From Candidatus Leptofilum gracile (lineage in GTDB: Bacteria > Chloroflexota > Anaerolineae > Promineifilales > Promineifilaceae): 64,000 nucleotides of DNA. The stretch spans positions 372,001 to 436,000 of the forward strand of contig JADJOJ010000011.1 in assembly GCA_016713825.1 (NCBI GenBank), in the 5' to 3' direction. A program made the position numbers and the translations under genes. A model generated the notes under the pieces. It worked only from the letters and a program-made list of their open reading frames with translations, was not told where the DNA came from and ran no database searches. Shown one piece after another: positions 1 to 8,600 of this stretch. Positions within the stretch are counted from its first letter, which is position 1, and each line of letters starts with the position of its first letter.

Positions 1-1
1 G

Positions 2-700
2 AATGAGCTGCTCATGACTGGTTTGCGCAGCTCCAGCTCTGGCAATATGCAAACTTGGTCGGTTATTGTTACCCGAGACGAAGCCAAAAAGCAGAAGCTG
101 TACGAGGCCCATTACGAACAGCCGATGGTTCTGCAAGCCCCTCTCGTGCTGACGTTTTGCTCGGATGTGTTCCGCATGCGGGAATGGATTCGGGTGAATG
201 AATCCAAGCAAAGCTTTGATGATTTTTTGGGCTTTCTGACCGGCGCGGTGGATGCCGTCATTGCGGCGCAGACAATCTGCCTGGCGGCCGAATCGCAAGG
301 GTTGGGCATTTGCTACATGGGCACCACCTGGTGGTCGGCCGACGACATCATCGAGATTTTGGGGCTACCCAAGGGGGTTTTCCCGGTGACCAGCATCGTG
401 TTGGGTCATCCGGCCGAAGACCCGCCGCTGCGCGATCGCCTGCCGCTGGAACTGCTGGTGCATCAGGAGCAATATCAGATTTTGCCGGATGCGGAGATCA
501 AGGCCGCACACGCGGCGCGGGAGGAAAGCGCCTGGGCGCGGTACAATGCCAACGAGGAACTGCGCGAGGCGCTGGCGGAAGCTGGCATTACCAAAGTGAC
601 CGATTTTTACACGTCGGAATTTAAATATTCCAAGGAGCTGCACCAGCGCGTCAGCGAGATGCTGGTGCAAACGTTACAAAAGCAAGGTTTGTGGCTATAG
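2..700 (+). CDS. Nitroreductase family protein, 5' end missing
   Basis: Probable FMN-dependent nitroreductase-fold oxidoreductase. The first in-window ATG is at 14, but the frame is open back to base 2. The stretch LRSSSSGNMQTWSVIV matches the family's N-terminal FMN-phosphate region (R-x-APTSSN-x-Q), so the true start lies outside the window. AAESQGLGICYMGTTWW and VTSIVLGHPAE match the conserved core helix and C-terminal strand of the fold. A tail of about 70 residues, rich in charged residues, follows. Family call is from motifs; substrate unknown. It is convergent with the CorA gene. Confidence 0.75.
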   Translation, partial: NELLMTGLRSSSSGNMQTWSVIVTRDEAKKQKLYEAHYEQPMVLQAPLVLTFCSDVFRMREWIRVNESKQSFDDFLGFLTGAVDAVIAAQTICLAAESQGLGICYMGTTWWSADDIIEILGLPKGVFPVTSIVLGHPAEDPPLRDRLPLELLVHQEQYQILPDAEIKAAHAAREESAWARYNANEELREALAEAGITKVTDFYTSEFKYSKELHQRVSEMLVQTLQKQGLWL

Positions 701-713
701 TTTGTGCCAAGGT

Positions 714-758
714 CCGGGAGGTTTAGCGCAAATTGAAGGTATTTTTGAAGCCTCCCGG
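714..758. terminator. Hairpin between convergent genes
   Basis: CCGGGAGG (714-721) pairs with CCTCCCGG (751-758), separated by about 29 nt. It sits between the stops of the nitroreductase and CorA genes. There is no clear T-run, so termination is inferred from position only. Confidence 0.35.
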
Positions 759-774
759 AGGTTTATGCCCAGAA

Positions 775-1758
775 TCACATCCAGGCGCGGCGGCGCATCC
801 AGTAGAACATGCCCAGCGGCAGCAGGGTCATCACGGCCAGCACCAAAATCAAAATGCCCGATCCAGTCCACACCTGGGAGGGCAGCACCGCCTGAAAAAA
901 GTTCATGCCAAAAAAGCCGGTGATAAACGTGAGGGGCATGAACAGGGTGGTGATGATGGTGAGGGTTTTCATGATGTCGTTCATTCGGTTGTTGACGACG
1001 GAAAGGTACAGCTCCATGTTGCCGGTTAGCAGGTCGCGCACGCTGTCGCTGTCGTTGGTCAGCCGCACCATATGGTCGTACACATCCCGAAAATAGATCT
1101 GGTCTTTCTCGCTGATGACCAAAAAGACGTCCCGCGCCAGCTTGTTGACCACTTCGCGTTGGGGGGCCAGCACCTGGCGAATTTTTTGGATGGTGCGCTT
1201 GTAGTGGGTCATGTTTTCCAGCAAATGGGATGAAGGCTGGGTGAAAATCTGGTTTTCCAGGAGCATAATCTGGCTTTCTAGCTGCTCCAGTACGGCCGTA
1301 TAATTATTCACTATCTCGTCAATCAACCGATACACCAGATGATCGGCCCCGTTTTGCAGCCAACGGCCGTTTCGCAAACAAAGCTGCCAGACGCGATCAA
1401 CGGCCGTTACGTCCCCAAAATGATACGTCACCAAATAATGCGCCCCCAAAAACAGGTCCAACTCCGACATTTTCATAGTGGCTGTGTCAGAATCGTAGCC
1501 TAAATCCTGCAAAGCGATGTACAGATAGCTCTCCCAATCGTCCACCTTGGGCAAATGCGTCTCATTCAGCGCATCATCAATCGCCAACGGATGAAAGCCA
1601 AACTGCTGGCTAAGAAACTGTTCCACATCAGGATTGCTCTTCGACTCATGCAAATCTATCCACAATAAGCCATCTTTACTTTCCCTGCGCCACGCTGGCG
1701 GCATTTCCGTCAGGTTTTGCACCTGCCCGCTGGCCGACACATACAAAATTCGCATCAT
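775..1758 (-). CDS. corA: CorA-family divalent metal ion transporter
   Basis: Inner-membrane Mg2+/Co2+ (or Zn2+) channel of the CorA/ZntB superfamily, about 327 residues, typical for the family. It has a large cytoplasmic N-terminal domain and two C-terminal membrane helices. The first helix ends in the signature GMN (in TGFFGMNFF) and the second precedes a basic C-terminus (YWMRRRAWM). The start was placed at ATG 1758 (an adjacent ATG lies at 1755) because GAGGAGG lies about 10 nt upstream; a longer TTG-initiated reading exists but lacks support. Last gene of a minus-strand run with the AI-2E permease, P-ATPase and DedA genes, though repeats separate it from the next gene. Mg2+ is the likeliest substrate; ZntB-type export cannot be excluded. 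Confidence 0.9.
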   Translation of the reverse strand: MMRILYVSASGQVQNLTEMPPAWRRESKDGLLWIDLHESKSNPDVEQFLSQQFGFHPLAIDDALNETHLPKVDDWESYLYIALQDLGYDSDTATMKMSELDLFLGAHYLVTYHFGDVTAVDRVWQLCLRNGRWLQNGADHLVYRLIDEIVNNYTAVLEQLESQIMLLENQIFTQPSSHLLENMTHYKRTIQKIRQVLAPQREVVNKLARDVFLVISEKDQIYFRDVYDHMVRLTNDSDSVRDLLTGNMELYLSVVNNRMNDIMKTLTIITTLFMPLTFITGFFGMNFFQAVLPSQVWTGSGILILVLAVMTLLPLGMFYWMRRRAWM

Positions 1759-1891
1759 CGAACACAAACCTCCTCGTCAATAGGACGCTAATTTCCCTGA
1801 TAAAAAAGGTGCCGCGCGGCAACCGCTTCGTGTACAGGTTTCATGGATGGTGGTTAAAGACAGCCACTGCTGTCTTCAGGGAAAACGATCA

Positions 1892-2117
1892 AAAGTGCCA
1901 GGCACAGGGCATTAGGCTTTTTCTTGCCTGGATTGTGCGCCCTGTGCCTGGCACTAAGGGCATTAGGCTTTTTCTTGCCTGGATCGTGCGCCCTGTGCCT
2001 GGCACTTCGCTGCTAATTTTAAGGAGCTGCGCAGGCGCTTGTGGGCTGTTCGAAAGTGCCAGGCACAGGGCATTAGGCTTTTTCTTGCCTGGATTGTGCG
2101 CCCTGTGCCTGGCACTT
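1892..2117. repeat. Three copies of a ~63-bp palindromic element
   Basis: Copies at about 1892-1955, 1957-2007 (left end truncated) and 2053-2117. Each complete copy has inverted ends AGTGCCAGGCACAGGG / CCCTGTGCCTGGCACT around a conserved 30-bp core (attaggctttttcttgcctg...). The third copy overlaps the stop codon of the AI-2E gene at 2116-2118. REP/MITE-like; no transposase is nearby. A 105-codon frame across it (1809-2126) looks spurious because its repeated peptide simply follows the DNA repeats. Confidence 0.85.
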
Positions 2118-3189
2118 AGCTGCTAAAAATTTCAGCCTCAGGCTCACATGCCTGCGGTTCTGGATGGGGGGCAGCTGGCACCGGTGGTTCCTCTGGCGCA
2201 GTTTCCGGTTCTGGCGGGGGCAAGTTGGCCTCCGGGGAACGCCAGCCAAGCCGGGTGAAAACGTAGCGGCTGATCACTTTCACGGTAGCCAACAGCGGCA
2301 CCACCAGCAGCGCCCCCAGCAAGCCGCTTAGCGCCAGAGCGGCAATGAGGCTCACAAAAACGATGCCCGGATGCAGCTTCAGCGCCTGCCCCATGAGCTG
2401 CGGGCGCAGCCAGAGGTTGTCTACCTGCTGGATGGCGGCATAAACCCCCACCAGCAGCAGCGCCAAACCAATGGGCGACAGCGGCAGCCAGCCCTGCCGA
2501 AAGAGCCAGATGATCAGCGTGGTGCTGCTGGCGATGAGCACCGCCAGCACCGCAAAAATGAACAGCTGCACCCGCAAAAAGACGCTCCAGACGGCATCAA
2601 TCTCGCCAAGCAGCTGGCGGGCATCGGGTCGAAATTCCAGCGGGAGATGGTCTAGCAGCCAAAGTTGAACGCGTGGCCCATCCTTCAGGAAGTAGAAAAA
2701 GCTCACCAAGACCACCAATGTCCACAGCAAATTTTGCGTCAGGCCAGACAAAACGCTTGCGTCGCCCAGGGTGAGGGTGGAGAGGGCGTTGCTCCAGGCG
2801 GTGTTTAAACTTTCAACGATGGTGGTGGGGTCGATCTGAAAGCCAAAGATGGGAAACGGCCGTACCAACCACCCCTGCATCACGGCCAAAGCATCGCTTA
2901 ATTCCTGCTGAATGCGCGGCCACAGGTCCAGCGTGATGGCCCCTAGCAGCACAAACAGCCCGGCAAAAACGGCCAGCACCAGCAGGTAAATGAGCGTGGC
3001 GGCCAACGGCCGTTTCCCCCTCAGCTTCTGGGTTAGCTTTATCACCACCGGGTTGAGCAAATACGCCAGCAGCGCCGAAATCGTCAGCGCCACCAGCAGC
3101 GGCTGCAACGTGATCAGCAGCCAGGCCAACAGTGCCAGACCCGCCAGCCCAGCTAAAAAAAGCAGAACATTTTTAGTAGAAAGAGCCAT
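2116..3189 (-). CDS. AI-2E family transporter (PerM/YdiK-like)
   Basis: Polytopic membrane protein of about 357 residues in the AI-2E/PerM family, whose members act as exporters or ion:H+ antiporters; substrate here unknown. The N-terminus has paired hydrophobic helices (NVLLFLAGLAGLALLAWLL). The family's central extracytoplasmic part and a C-terminal block of helices with the recognisable YAAIQQVDNLWLRPQLMG segment follow. The tail is Pro/Glu-rich. Start at ATG 3189, overlapping the P-ATPase stop as TAATG with AGGAG upstream, so the two genes are translationally coupled. The stop codon lies inside a palindromic repeat copy. Confidence 0.85.
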   Translation of the reverse strand: MALSTKNVLLFLAGLAGLALLAWLLITLQPLLVALTISALLAYLLNPVVIKLTQKLRGKRPLAATLIYLLVLAVFAGLFVLLGAITLDLWPRIQQELSDALAVMQGWLVRPFPIFGFQIDPTTIVESLNTAWSNALSTLTLGDASVLSGLTQNLLWTLVVLVSFFYFLKDGPRVQLWLLDHLPLEFRPDARQLLGEIDAVWSVFLRVQLFIFAVLAVLIASSTTLIIWLFRQGWLPLSPIGLALLLVGVYAAIQQVDNLWLRPQLMGQALKLHPGIVFVSLIAALALSGLLGALLVVPLLATVKVISRYVFTRLGWRSPEANLPPPEPETAPEEPPVPAAPHPEPQACEPEAEIFSS

Positions 3190-5924
3190 TATTTCTCCTG
3201 ACGACGCAGCCACACCTTCTCTAGCTCAATCAGCAGCAGTACGCCCACGCCCAGGCCCACACACAGCAGCAGTTCCCCGGCGCTCAGCGGGGTTACCTGG
3301 AAGAATTGATCCAGCGCGGGGGTGTAGATGACGATGAGCTGGAGAACGGCCGTTACCGCCACCAATCCCAGCAGCACCGGATTCGTCCGCAGCCCCAACG
3401 ACGCCAGCGAAGCCGTCGTCGAGCGAGACGCCAGCGCCTGCCCCATCTGCATGAAGGCCAGCGCGGTAAAGATCATCGTTTGCCAGCGCGTGTTGGCCGG
3501 GTTGTCCGGCGCGTGGTAAACCACACCCAATCCCAGCGCCACCAAACCGATCACCAGCCCCACCCAGATGACGTGCCGGGTTAGCCCGCCGCTGAACAAA
3601 CTTTCTTGCGGGCTGCGCGGCGGGCGTTGCATCGTGTTTGGTTCGGCCGGTTCTACGCCGAGGCCCAACCCCAGCAGCCCGTCGGTGAGCAGGTTTAGCC
3701 AGAGCAGTTGCAGCGGCAGCAGGGCCACGTTGATGCCCACAAACGGAGCCAGCAGCATCACCAGCACCTTGCCCACGTTGCCCGCAATCGAGAACTTCAC
3801 AAAGCGGCGAATGTTGTCGTAAATGGCCCGCCCTTCCTCCACGGAAGAGACGATGGTGGCAAAATTGTCATCCAGCAGCACCATTTCCGACGCTTCTTTG
3901 GAGACATCGGTGCCGGTGATGCCCATGGCAATGCCGATGTCGGCCTTGCGCAGCGCGGGTGAATCGTTCACGCCGTCGCCCGTCATGGCCACCACCTGCC
4001 CCTGATTTTGCAGCGCTTCCACAATGCGCAGCTTGTGCTCCGGCGTCACGCGGGCGTAGACAGACACTTCTTTGACCACCTCGCCCAGCTCTTCGGGCGT
4101 CATGCGGCTTAAATCCTGGCCGGTTTTGACGCGCAGGTTGTCGGTGATGCCCAGGTCGTGGGCGATGAAGCGGGCCGTCAGCGGATGGTCGCCGGTGATC
4201 ATGATGGGGCGGATGCCGGCGGATTTGCAGGTGGCAACGGCCGTTTTCACCTCAGGTCTTGGCGGGTCAATCATGCCACTCAGGCCAATGAAGATGAGAT
4301 TGTTTTCTTCCGGCTGGGCATCTGGCTGCCAATGCAAGGCCAGCCCCAGCACGCGCATCCCGTTTTGGGCCATCTCCTCGTTGGCGGCTTCAATGCGGGC
4401 AATCCAGGTGGCGTCGAGGGGAACGGCCGTTCCATTCAGCCAAATTTGCGGGCAGAGCGGCAGCAAGCCATCCACCGCCCCTTTGGTGAAAGAAACGTAC
4501 GGCGTGGGCGCCTCGGCCAGCGCCCGCAGCGCCAGCGGCAGCTGCGTCAAATCCTCCGGCAGGCGGTGGACGGTGGTCATCCGCTTGCGGTCGGCGTCGA
4601 AGGGCAGTTCCGCCACGCGGGGCACCACCGTTTCTAGCTCGCTTTTGCGCAAATGCACCTGCGAGGCGGCCACCAGCAGCGCCCCTTCGGTGGGATCGCC
4701 CAGGGCGCTAAAACGGCCCGTGGCCGGGTCTGGCCGCAGCGAGGCATCGTTGCACAACGCGCCAGCGGCCAGCGCCAGCCCAATTTCCGGCGGCTGGCTG
4801 GCCAGGAAATCCGGCGAGGGGTCTGGCAGTTGCAGCGAGGTGGCCGGATGTTTGGCGGTGCCTTGCAGCTCTAAAAAGTGGCCCGCCACGTCGATAATGG
4901 TCACTGTCATCCGGTTTTCGGTGAGGGTGCCGGTTTTGTCGGAGCAGATGGTGGTGACGGAGCCTAGCGTTTCTACGGCGGGCAGCTTGCGGATGAGGGC
5001 ACGGCGGCGCAGCATCCGTTGGGCGCCCAGGGCCAGCGTCACGGTGACCACGGCGGGCAACCCTTCTGGCACCACGGCGACGGCGACGGAAACGGCCGTT
5101 AAAAACATCTCTTCCAGCGCGCCGCCACGCAGCAGGCCAATCACCATCACCAGGGCGGCGACGATGACGCCGCCGACGGCCAACTGCTTGCCCACCTGGT
5201 CTAGCCGCTGCTGCAACGGCGTCAGCCCCGCTTCGACGGTTTGCAGCAGGGTGGCGATCTTGCCCAGCTCTGTTTCCATGCCGATGTTGGCGACAACGGC
5301 CGTACCGCGACCATAGGTCACCACCGTGCCCATGTACGCCATGTTGCGTCGGTCGCCCAGGGCCACATCTTCACGCGGCAGCGCCTCTGTATGCTTTTCC
5401 ACTGGCTCCGACTCGCCCGTGAGCGCCGCTTCCTGAATGCGCAAGTTCACACATTCCACCAGGCGCAGGTCGGCGGGGATGGCGTTGCCCGCTTCCAGCA
5501 GCACCACATCCCCCGGCACCAGCTCTTTGGCAGACAGTTCGCGCAGTTCGCCCCCGCGCCGCACCCGCACCAACGGCACGGCCAGCCGCTTCAGGGCGGC
5601 CATCGCCTGCTCTGCCCGGTATTCCTGAAAGAAGCCCAGCAGGGCAAACAAGATGACGATGGCGGCAATTGCGGCCGTTTCTGTCACCTTGCCTAAAAAT
5701 CCAGACACAACGGCCGCTGCAATCAAGATCAGCACCATCGTGTTGGTGAATTGGGCCACCAGCAGCCGCACGGGGGAAGCGCCCCCGCTTTCGGTTAGTT
5801 CGTTGGGGCCAAATTGCGCCTGTTTGGCGGCGGCGTCTGCCTCGCTTAGCCCGGTTTCAATAGTTACGTTTAGGATTTGCGGCAGTTCAGCTGCTGCCAC
5901 GGTGTGCCACGATTTATGCACCAT
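3189..5924 (-). CDS. Cation-transporting P-type ATPase (P2A, probable Ca2+ pump)
   Basis: Full-length 911-residue P2-type ATPase. Visible in order: N-terminal cation ATPase domain, actuator motif TGES, M4 PEGLPA, phosphorylation site DKTGTLT (Asp near residue 328), P-domain TGDHPLTA and TGDGVNDSPALRKADIGIAMG, M5 region, and M6 NLLTDGLLGLGLG. PEGLPA plus an N...TDG M6 fits SERCA/PMR1-like Ca2+ or Mn2+ pumps rather than heavy-metal pumps; the ion is inferred. It lies between DedA and the AI-2E gene with short overlaps (11 bp with the DedA 3' end, TAATG with AI-2E), so it is probably cotranscribed with both. Confidence 0.92.
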   Translation of the reverse strand: MVHKSWHTVAAAELPQILNVTIETGLSEADAAAKQAQFGPNELTESGGASPVRLLVAQFTNTMVLILIAAAVVSGFLGKVTETAAIAAIVILFALLGFFQEYRAEQAMAALKRLAVPLVRVRRGGELRELSAKELVPGDVVLLEAGNAIPADLRLVECVNLRIQEAALTGESEPVEKHTEALPREDVALGDRRNMAYMGTVVTYGRGTAVVANIGMETELGKIATLLQTVEAGLTPLQQRLDQVGKQLAVGGVIVAALVMVIGLLRGGALEEMFLTAVSVAVAVVPEGLPAVVTVTLALGAQRMLRRRALIRKLPAVETLGSVTTICSDKTGTLTENRMTVTIIDVAGHFLELQGTAKHPATSLQLPDPSPDFLASQPPEIGLALAAGALCNDASLRPDPATGRFSALGDPTEGALLVAASQVHLRKSELETVVPRVAELPFDADRKRMTTVHRLPEDLTQLPLALRALAEAPTPYVSFTKGAVDGLLPLCPQIWLNGTAVPLDATWIARIEAANEEMAQNGMRVLGLALHWQPDAQPEENNLIFIGLSGMIDPPRPEVKTAVATCKSAGIRPIMITGDHPLTARFIAHDLGITDNLRVKTGQDLSRMTPEELGEVVKEVSVYARVTPEHKLRIVEALQNQGQVVAMTGDGVNDSPALRKADIGIAMGITGTDVSKEASEMVLLDDNFATIVSSVEEGRAIYDNIRRFVKFSIAGNVGKVLVMLLAPFVGINVALLPLQLLWLNLLTDGLLGLGLGVEPAEPNTMQRPPRSPQESLFSGGLTRHVIWVGLVIGLVALGLGVVYHAPDNPANTRWQTMIFTALAFMQMGQALASRSTTASLASLGLRTNPVLLGLVAVTAVLQLIVIYTPALDQFFQVTPLSAGELLLCVGLGVGVLLLIELEKVWLRRQEK

Positions 5925-6576
5925 TCACTTCCTTTGAGATGACGTTTTTGCGCCGCGCTTGGACTGCCTCATAAACAATTGGCAAAAGCGACAGCAAGAT
6001 GATGGCGGGAAGCACCAGATGGAAATTATCTTGTACGATGGGCAGCCCACCAAAAAGATAGCCAAGCATCACAAATAATATCACCCAGGTGACTCCCCCA
6101 ATCACGTTAAACAAGAGAAACACAGCATATGTCATGGAGCCAATACCCGCCACAAATGGGGCGAATGTGCGCACAATCGGCACAAAACGCGCCAGAATGA
6201 TCGCTTTGCCGCCATGTTTGGCAAAAAATAGTTCCGTGCGTTTCAGGTGGGCTGGGTTAAGCCAACGGATGTTGCCGTTAAAAGCTCGCATCCCAATCTG
6301 GTGCCCTATCCAATAATTAACTGTATCGCCCAGGATGGCGGCCGCACTTAACAAAAGGAGCAGCCAGATTAAGTTGAGCGACCCTAAAGCTGCCAGGGAG
6401 CCAGCGGCAAAAAGCAGTGAGTCGCCGGGCAGAAAAGGCATCACAACCAGGCCCGTTTCTACGAAGATGACGCCAAACAGAATGAGATACGTCCAGTTGG
6501 CATACGTTTGGGTTAGCGTATGTAAATGGGTATCAATGTGCAAAATAAAATCAATAAGGGTAGAGAGAATCTCCAA
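5914..6576 (-). CDS. DedA family membrane protein
   Basis: Membrane protein of 220 residues in the DedA/SNARE-associated (VTT) family. Members are involved in lipid carrier flipping, membrane homeostasis and drug tolerance. Motifs: E-x-GLVVMPFLPGDSLLFAAGS near residues 42-60 and RFVPIVRTFAPFVAGIG with the conserved arginines, plus several hydrophobic helices. The last 11 bp overlap the start of the P-ATPase gene. The 127 bp upstream, to the histidine kinase stop, show no strong promoter, so read-through from the upstream genes is possible. Confidence 0.88.
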   Translation of the reverse strand: MEILSTLIDFILHIDTHLHTLTQTYANWTYLILFGVIFVETGLVVMPFLPGDSLLFAAGSLAALGSLNLIWLLLLLSAAAILGDTVNYWIGHQIGMRAFNGNIRWLNPAHLKRTELFFAKHGGKAIILARFVPIVRTFAPFVAGIGSMTYAVFLLFNVIGGVTWVILFVMLGYLFGGLPIVQDNFHLVLPAIILLSLLPIVYEAVQARRKNVISKEVNGA

Positions 6577-6703
6577 CTTTTTTGTCCATCCTTACCTGCC
6601 TGGTAATGGGTTTACGTTTGGGAAGCAAACCGGTAATTATATGCTTGACTGGTAAAGGAACGCACACAGAAGTGGCTTATTGTGGAAAAGATTTAGCGGC
6701 GTC

Positions 6704-7798
6704 TTATCTGAGGGGAAGGGTGAGGCTGAAGATGCTGCCCTGGTTGGGGCCTGGGGAAACGGCCGTAACCTCCCCCCCATGTGCCTTCACAATCGCCCGC
6801 ACGATGGCCAGCCCCAGGCCCGAGCCACCACTCTCCCGGCTGCGCGACGGATCGGCACGGTAAAAGCGGTCGAAGACGCGGTTGAGCTGCTGCGGCGTCA
6901 TCCCCTCGCCGCTGTCCTTCACCCGAATTTGCAGGGCGCTGCCCATCTGCTCCACTTGCAGCAAAATGTGCCCCCCGGCGGGGGTGTGGCGCAGGGCGTT
7001 GTCTACCAGATTGTGTACGCTTTGGCGCAGTCGGGCGGCGTCTGCCTGGATGGTGGGAATGTGGCCCAGCAGTTCCGCGTGCAGTTCGATTTGCTGATTT
7101 TGGGCGATGGGTTGAAAGGAAACGGCCGTTTCCTTCACCAGTCTTGCCACATCCACCTCCGTCATATTCAGCGACAGCTGCGACGCCTCCGCCTGGGCCA
7201 GCTCGCGCAAGTCGTCGATGACGCGGGTGAGCAGGCGGGTTTGCTCGTACAGGCGGGCCACCTCTTCTTTTTCCAGCGGATACACATCATCCAAAATGGC
7301 GCGTAAATTGCCCTGGATGACGGTGACGGGGGTGCGCAGCTCGTGGGCCACGTCGGCCAGCAGGTTGCGCCGCAGCGTTTCCGCCTCTTCCAGCCGCTCG
7401 GCCATCTCGTTAAACGATTGGGCCACAGCTTGAATTTCTTCGGTTCCCTCAACTTTGGCGCGATGGCTCAGGTTGCGCGGGCCAAATTGGCGGGCAGATT
7501 CAGCGAGTTTGTCTAACGGCCGTACAAACGATCGCGCCAACAAAACCCCGGCAATGACGCCAAATAGGCCGCCAAAAATGATAAATCCGGCAATCTGGCG
7601 CGGGAAATATTGACGAGCAAACGTTTCTAGCATCGCTGCCTGCTCGGGGGGTAGTGATGCCAATACGGCCGAAATTTCGGGCGGCTGCTGGGCAATGTCC
7701 AGCGAGCGCAGCAGCAGTGAAAAGGTGAGCGGAATCAGCACCACCAGCAAAATAACGCCAATGAAGGCGGCGATAAAGCGGGTTCGTAAGCGGTTCAT
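6704..7798 (-). CDS. Sensor histidine kinase
   Basis: Membrane-bound kinase of 364 residues. It has an N-terminal helix (residues about 9-31), a short extracytoplasmic loop, a second helix (about 71-90), HAMP, HisKA with the phospho-accepting His in ADVAHELRTPV, and HATPase with N-box NLVDNALRHTP and G-box DSGEGM. Its ATG overlaps the stop of the upstream response regulator gene by 4 bp, giving a cognate pair. The extracytoplasmic loop is only about 40 residues, so the stimulus may be sensed in or near the membrane. It lies directly downstream of the MacB-type efflux genes and may sense or regulate that system (inference). Confidence 0.93.
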   Translation of the reverse strand: MNRLRTRFIAAFIGVILLVVLIPLTFSLLLRSLDIAQQPPEISAVLASLPPEQAAMLETFARQYFPRQIAGFIIFGGLFGVIAGVLLARSFVRPLDKLAESARQFGPRNLSHRAKVEGTEEIQAVAQSFNEMAERLEEAETLRRNLLADVAHELRTPVTVIQGNLRAILDDVYPLEKEEVARLYEQTRLLTRVIDDLRELAQAEASQLSLNMTEVDVARLVKETAVSFQPIAQNQQIELHAELLGHIPTIQADAARLRQSVHNLVDNALRHTPAGGHILLQVEQMGSALQIRVKDSGEGMTPQQLNRVFDRFYRADPSRSRESGGSGLGLAIVRAIVKAHGGEVTAVSPGPNQGSIFSLTLPLR

Positions 7799-8508
7799 TT
7801 TGCCTCGCTCAGGCGGTAGCCAATGCCGTAGACGGTTTGAATAAAGGTGGGATTTTTGGGGTCTGGCTCGATTTTGCGCCGCAGATTTTTGATGTGACTG
7901 TCCAGCGTGCGGTCCATGCCGATGTACGCTTGCCCCAGGCCGCGCTCAATCAGCTCGCTGCGGGTGAAGACAAAGCCGGGATTTTCCAGCATCGTTTGCA
8001 GCAGGCTAAATTCGGACGGGGTGAGCTCGACCGCCTGGCCGTTGACCTTGACCTCCCGGCGGCCTGTGTCCAATTGCAAACCAGCGATTTGGAAAACGGC
8101 CGTTTCCAACCCGTCATCACTCCCCGTCAACCTGCTTTTGGCCCGCAGCTGGGCGCGCACGCGGGCCACCACCTCGGCCGGATTAAACGGTTTGGTCACG
8201 TAATCATCTGCGCCCAGCTCCAGCCCCACAATTTTGTCGCTGTCCTCCACCCGCGCCGTGATCATGATGATGGGCATTGGGGCCAGCGCCGCGTCATTGC
8301 GCACCAGCCGGGTGATGTCGTAGCCGTCCATGTCTGGCAGCATCAAATCGAGCAGGAGCAGGTCTGGCTTGTCGCGGCGCAGGGTGTGAACGGCCGTACC
8401 CCCATCATGCGCCACCAACACGCCAAACCCCGCCTTCTCCAGATACCCCCGCAGCAGCCGGGCAATCTCTTTGTCGTCGTCAACTACCAGAATTTGTTGT
8501 TTTAACAT
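7795..8508 (-). CDS. Response regulator, OmpR/PhoB family
   Basis: DNA-binding response regulator of 237 residues. The receiver domain is at about 5-120, with acidic pocket VVDDDKE, phospho-Asp in LLLLDLMLPDMDGYD and conserved Lys in DDYVTKPF. A winged-helix output domain follows (VELTPSEFSLLQTMLENPGFVFTR, then the C-terminal YGIGYRL hairpin). It is encoded upstream of, and overlaps, its histidine kinase partner. A 73-bp imperfect palindrome separates it from the ABC permease gene, so its expression may be partly uncoupled from the efflux genes. Confidence 0.94.
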   Translation of the reverse strand: MLKQQILVVDDDKEIARLLRGYLEKAGFGVLVAHDGGTAVHTLRRDKPDLLLLDLMLPDMDGYDITRLVRNDAALAPMPIIMITARVEDSDKIVGLELGADDYVTKPFNPAEVVARVRAQLRAKSRLTGSDDGLETAVFQIAGLQLDTGRREVKVNGQAVELTPSEFSLLQTMLENPGFVFTRSELIERGLGQAYIGMDRTLDSHIKNLRRKIEPDPKNPTFIQTVYGIGYRLSEAK

Positions 8509-8525
8509 TGTCTACCTGTGAATCA

Positions 8526-8598
8526 GTTTTCAAGTGCTCAAGTATCAGGTGTTCACTGAATCGCTTGAACACCTGAACACCAAAGCACCTGAAAACTA
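8526..8598. repeat. Imperfect palindrome between permease and regulator genes
   Basis: A perfect 11-bp stem TCAGGTGTTCA (8545-8555) / TGAACACCTGA (8566-8576) is nested in a longer imperfect pairing of GTTTTCAAGTGCT with AGCACCTGAAAAC (8586-8598). There is no T-run. It is probably a REP-like or mRNA-processing hairpin inside the operon. Confidence 0.7.
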
Positions 8599-8600
8599 TA

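Noticed and set aside
1809..2126. 105-residue reading frame
   Set aside because: Its sequence is a translation of the three palindromic repeats and has no RBS or family resemblance.
4072..5316. 414-residue plus-strand frame opposite the P-ATPase
   Set aside because: Low-complexity Ser/Arg/Ala composition, no motif, wholly antisense to a clear gene.
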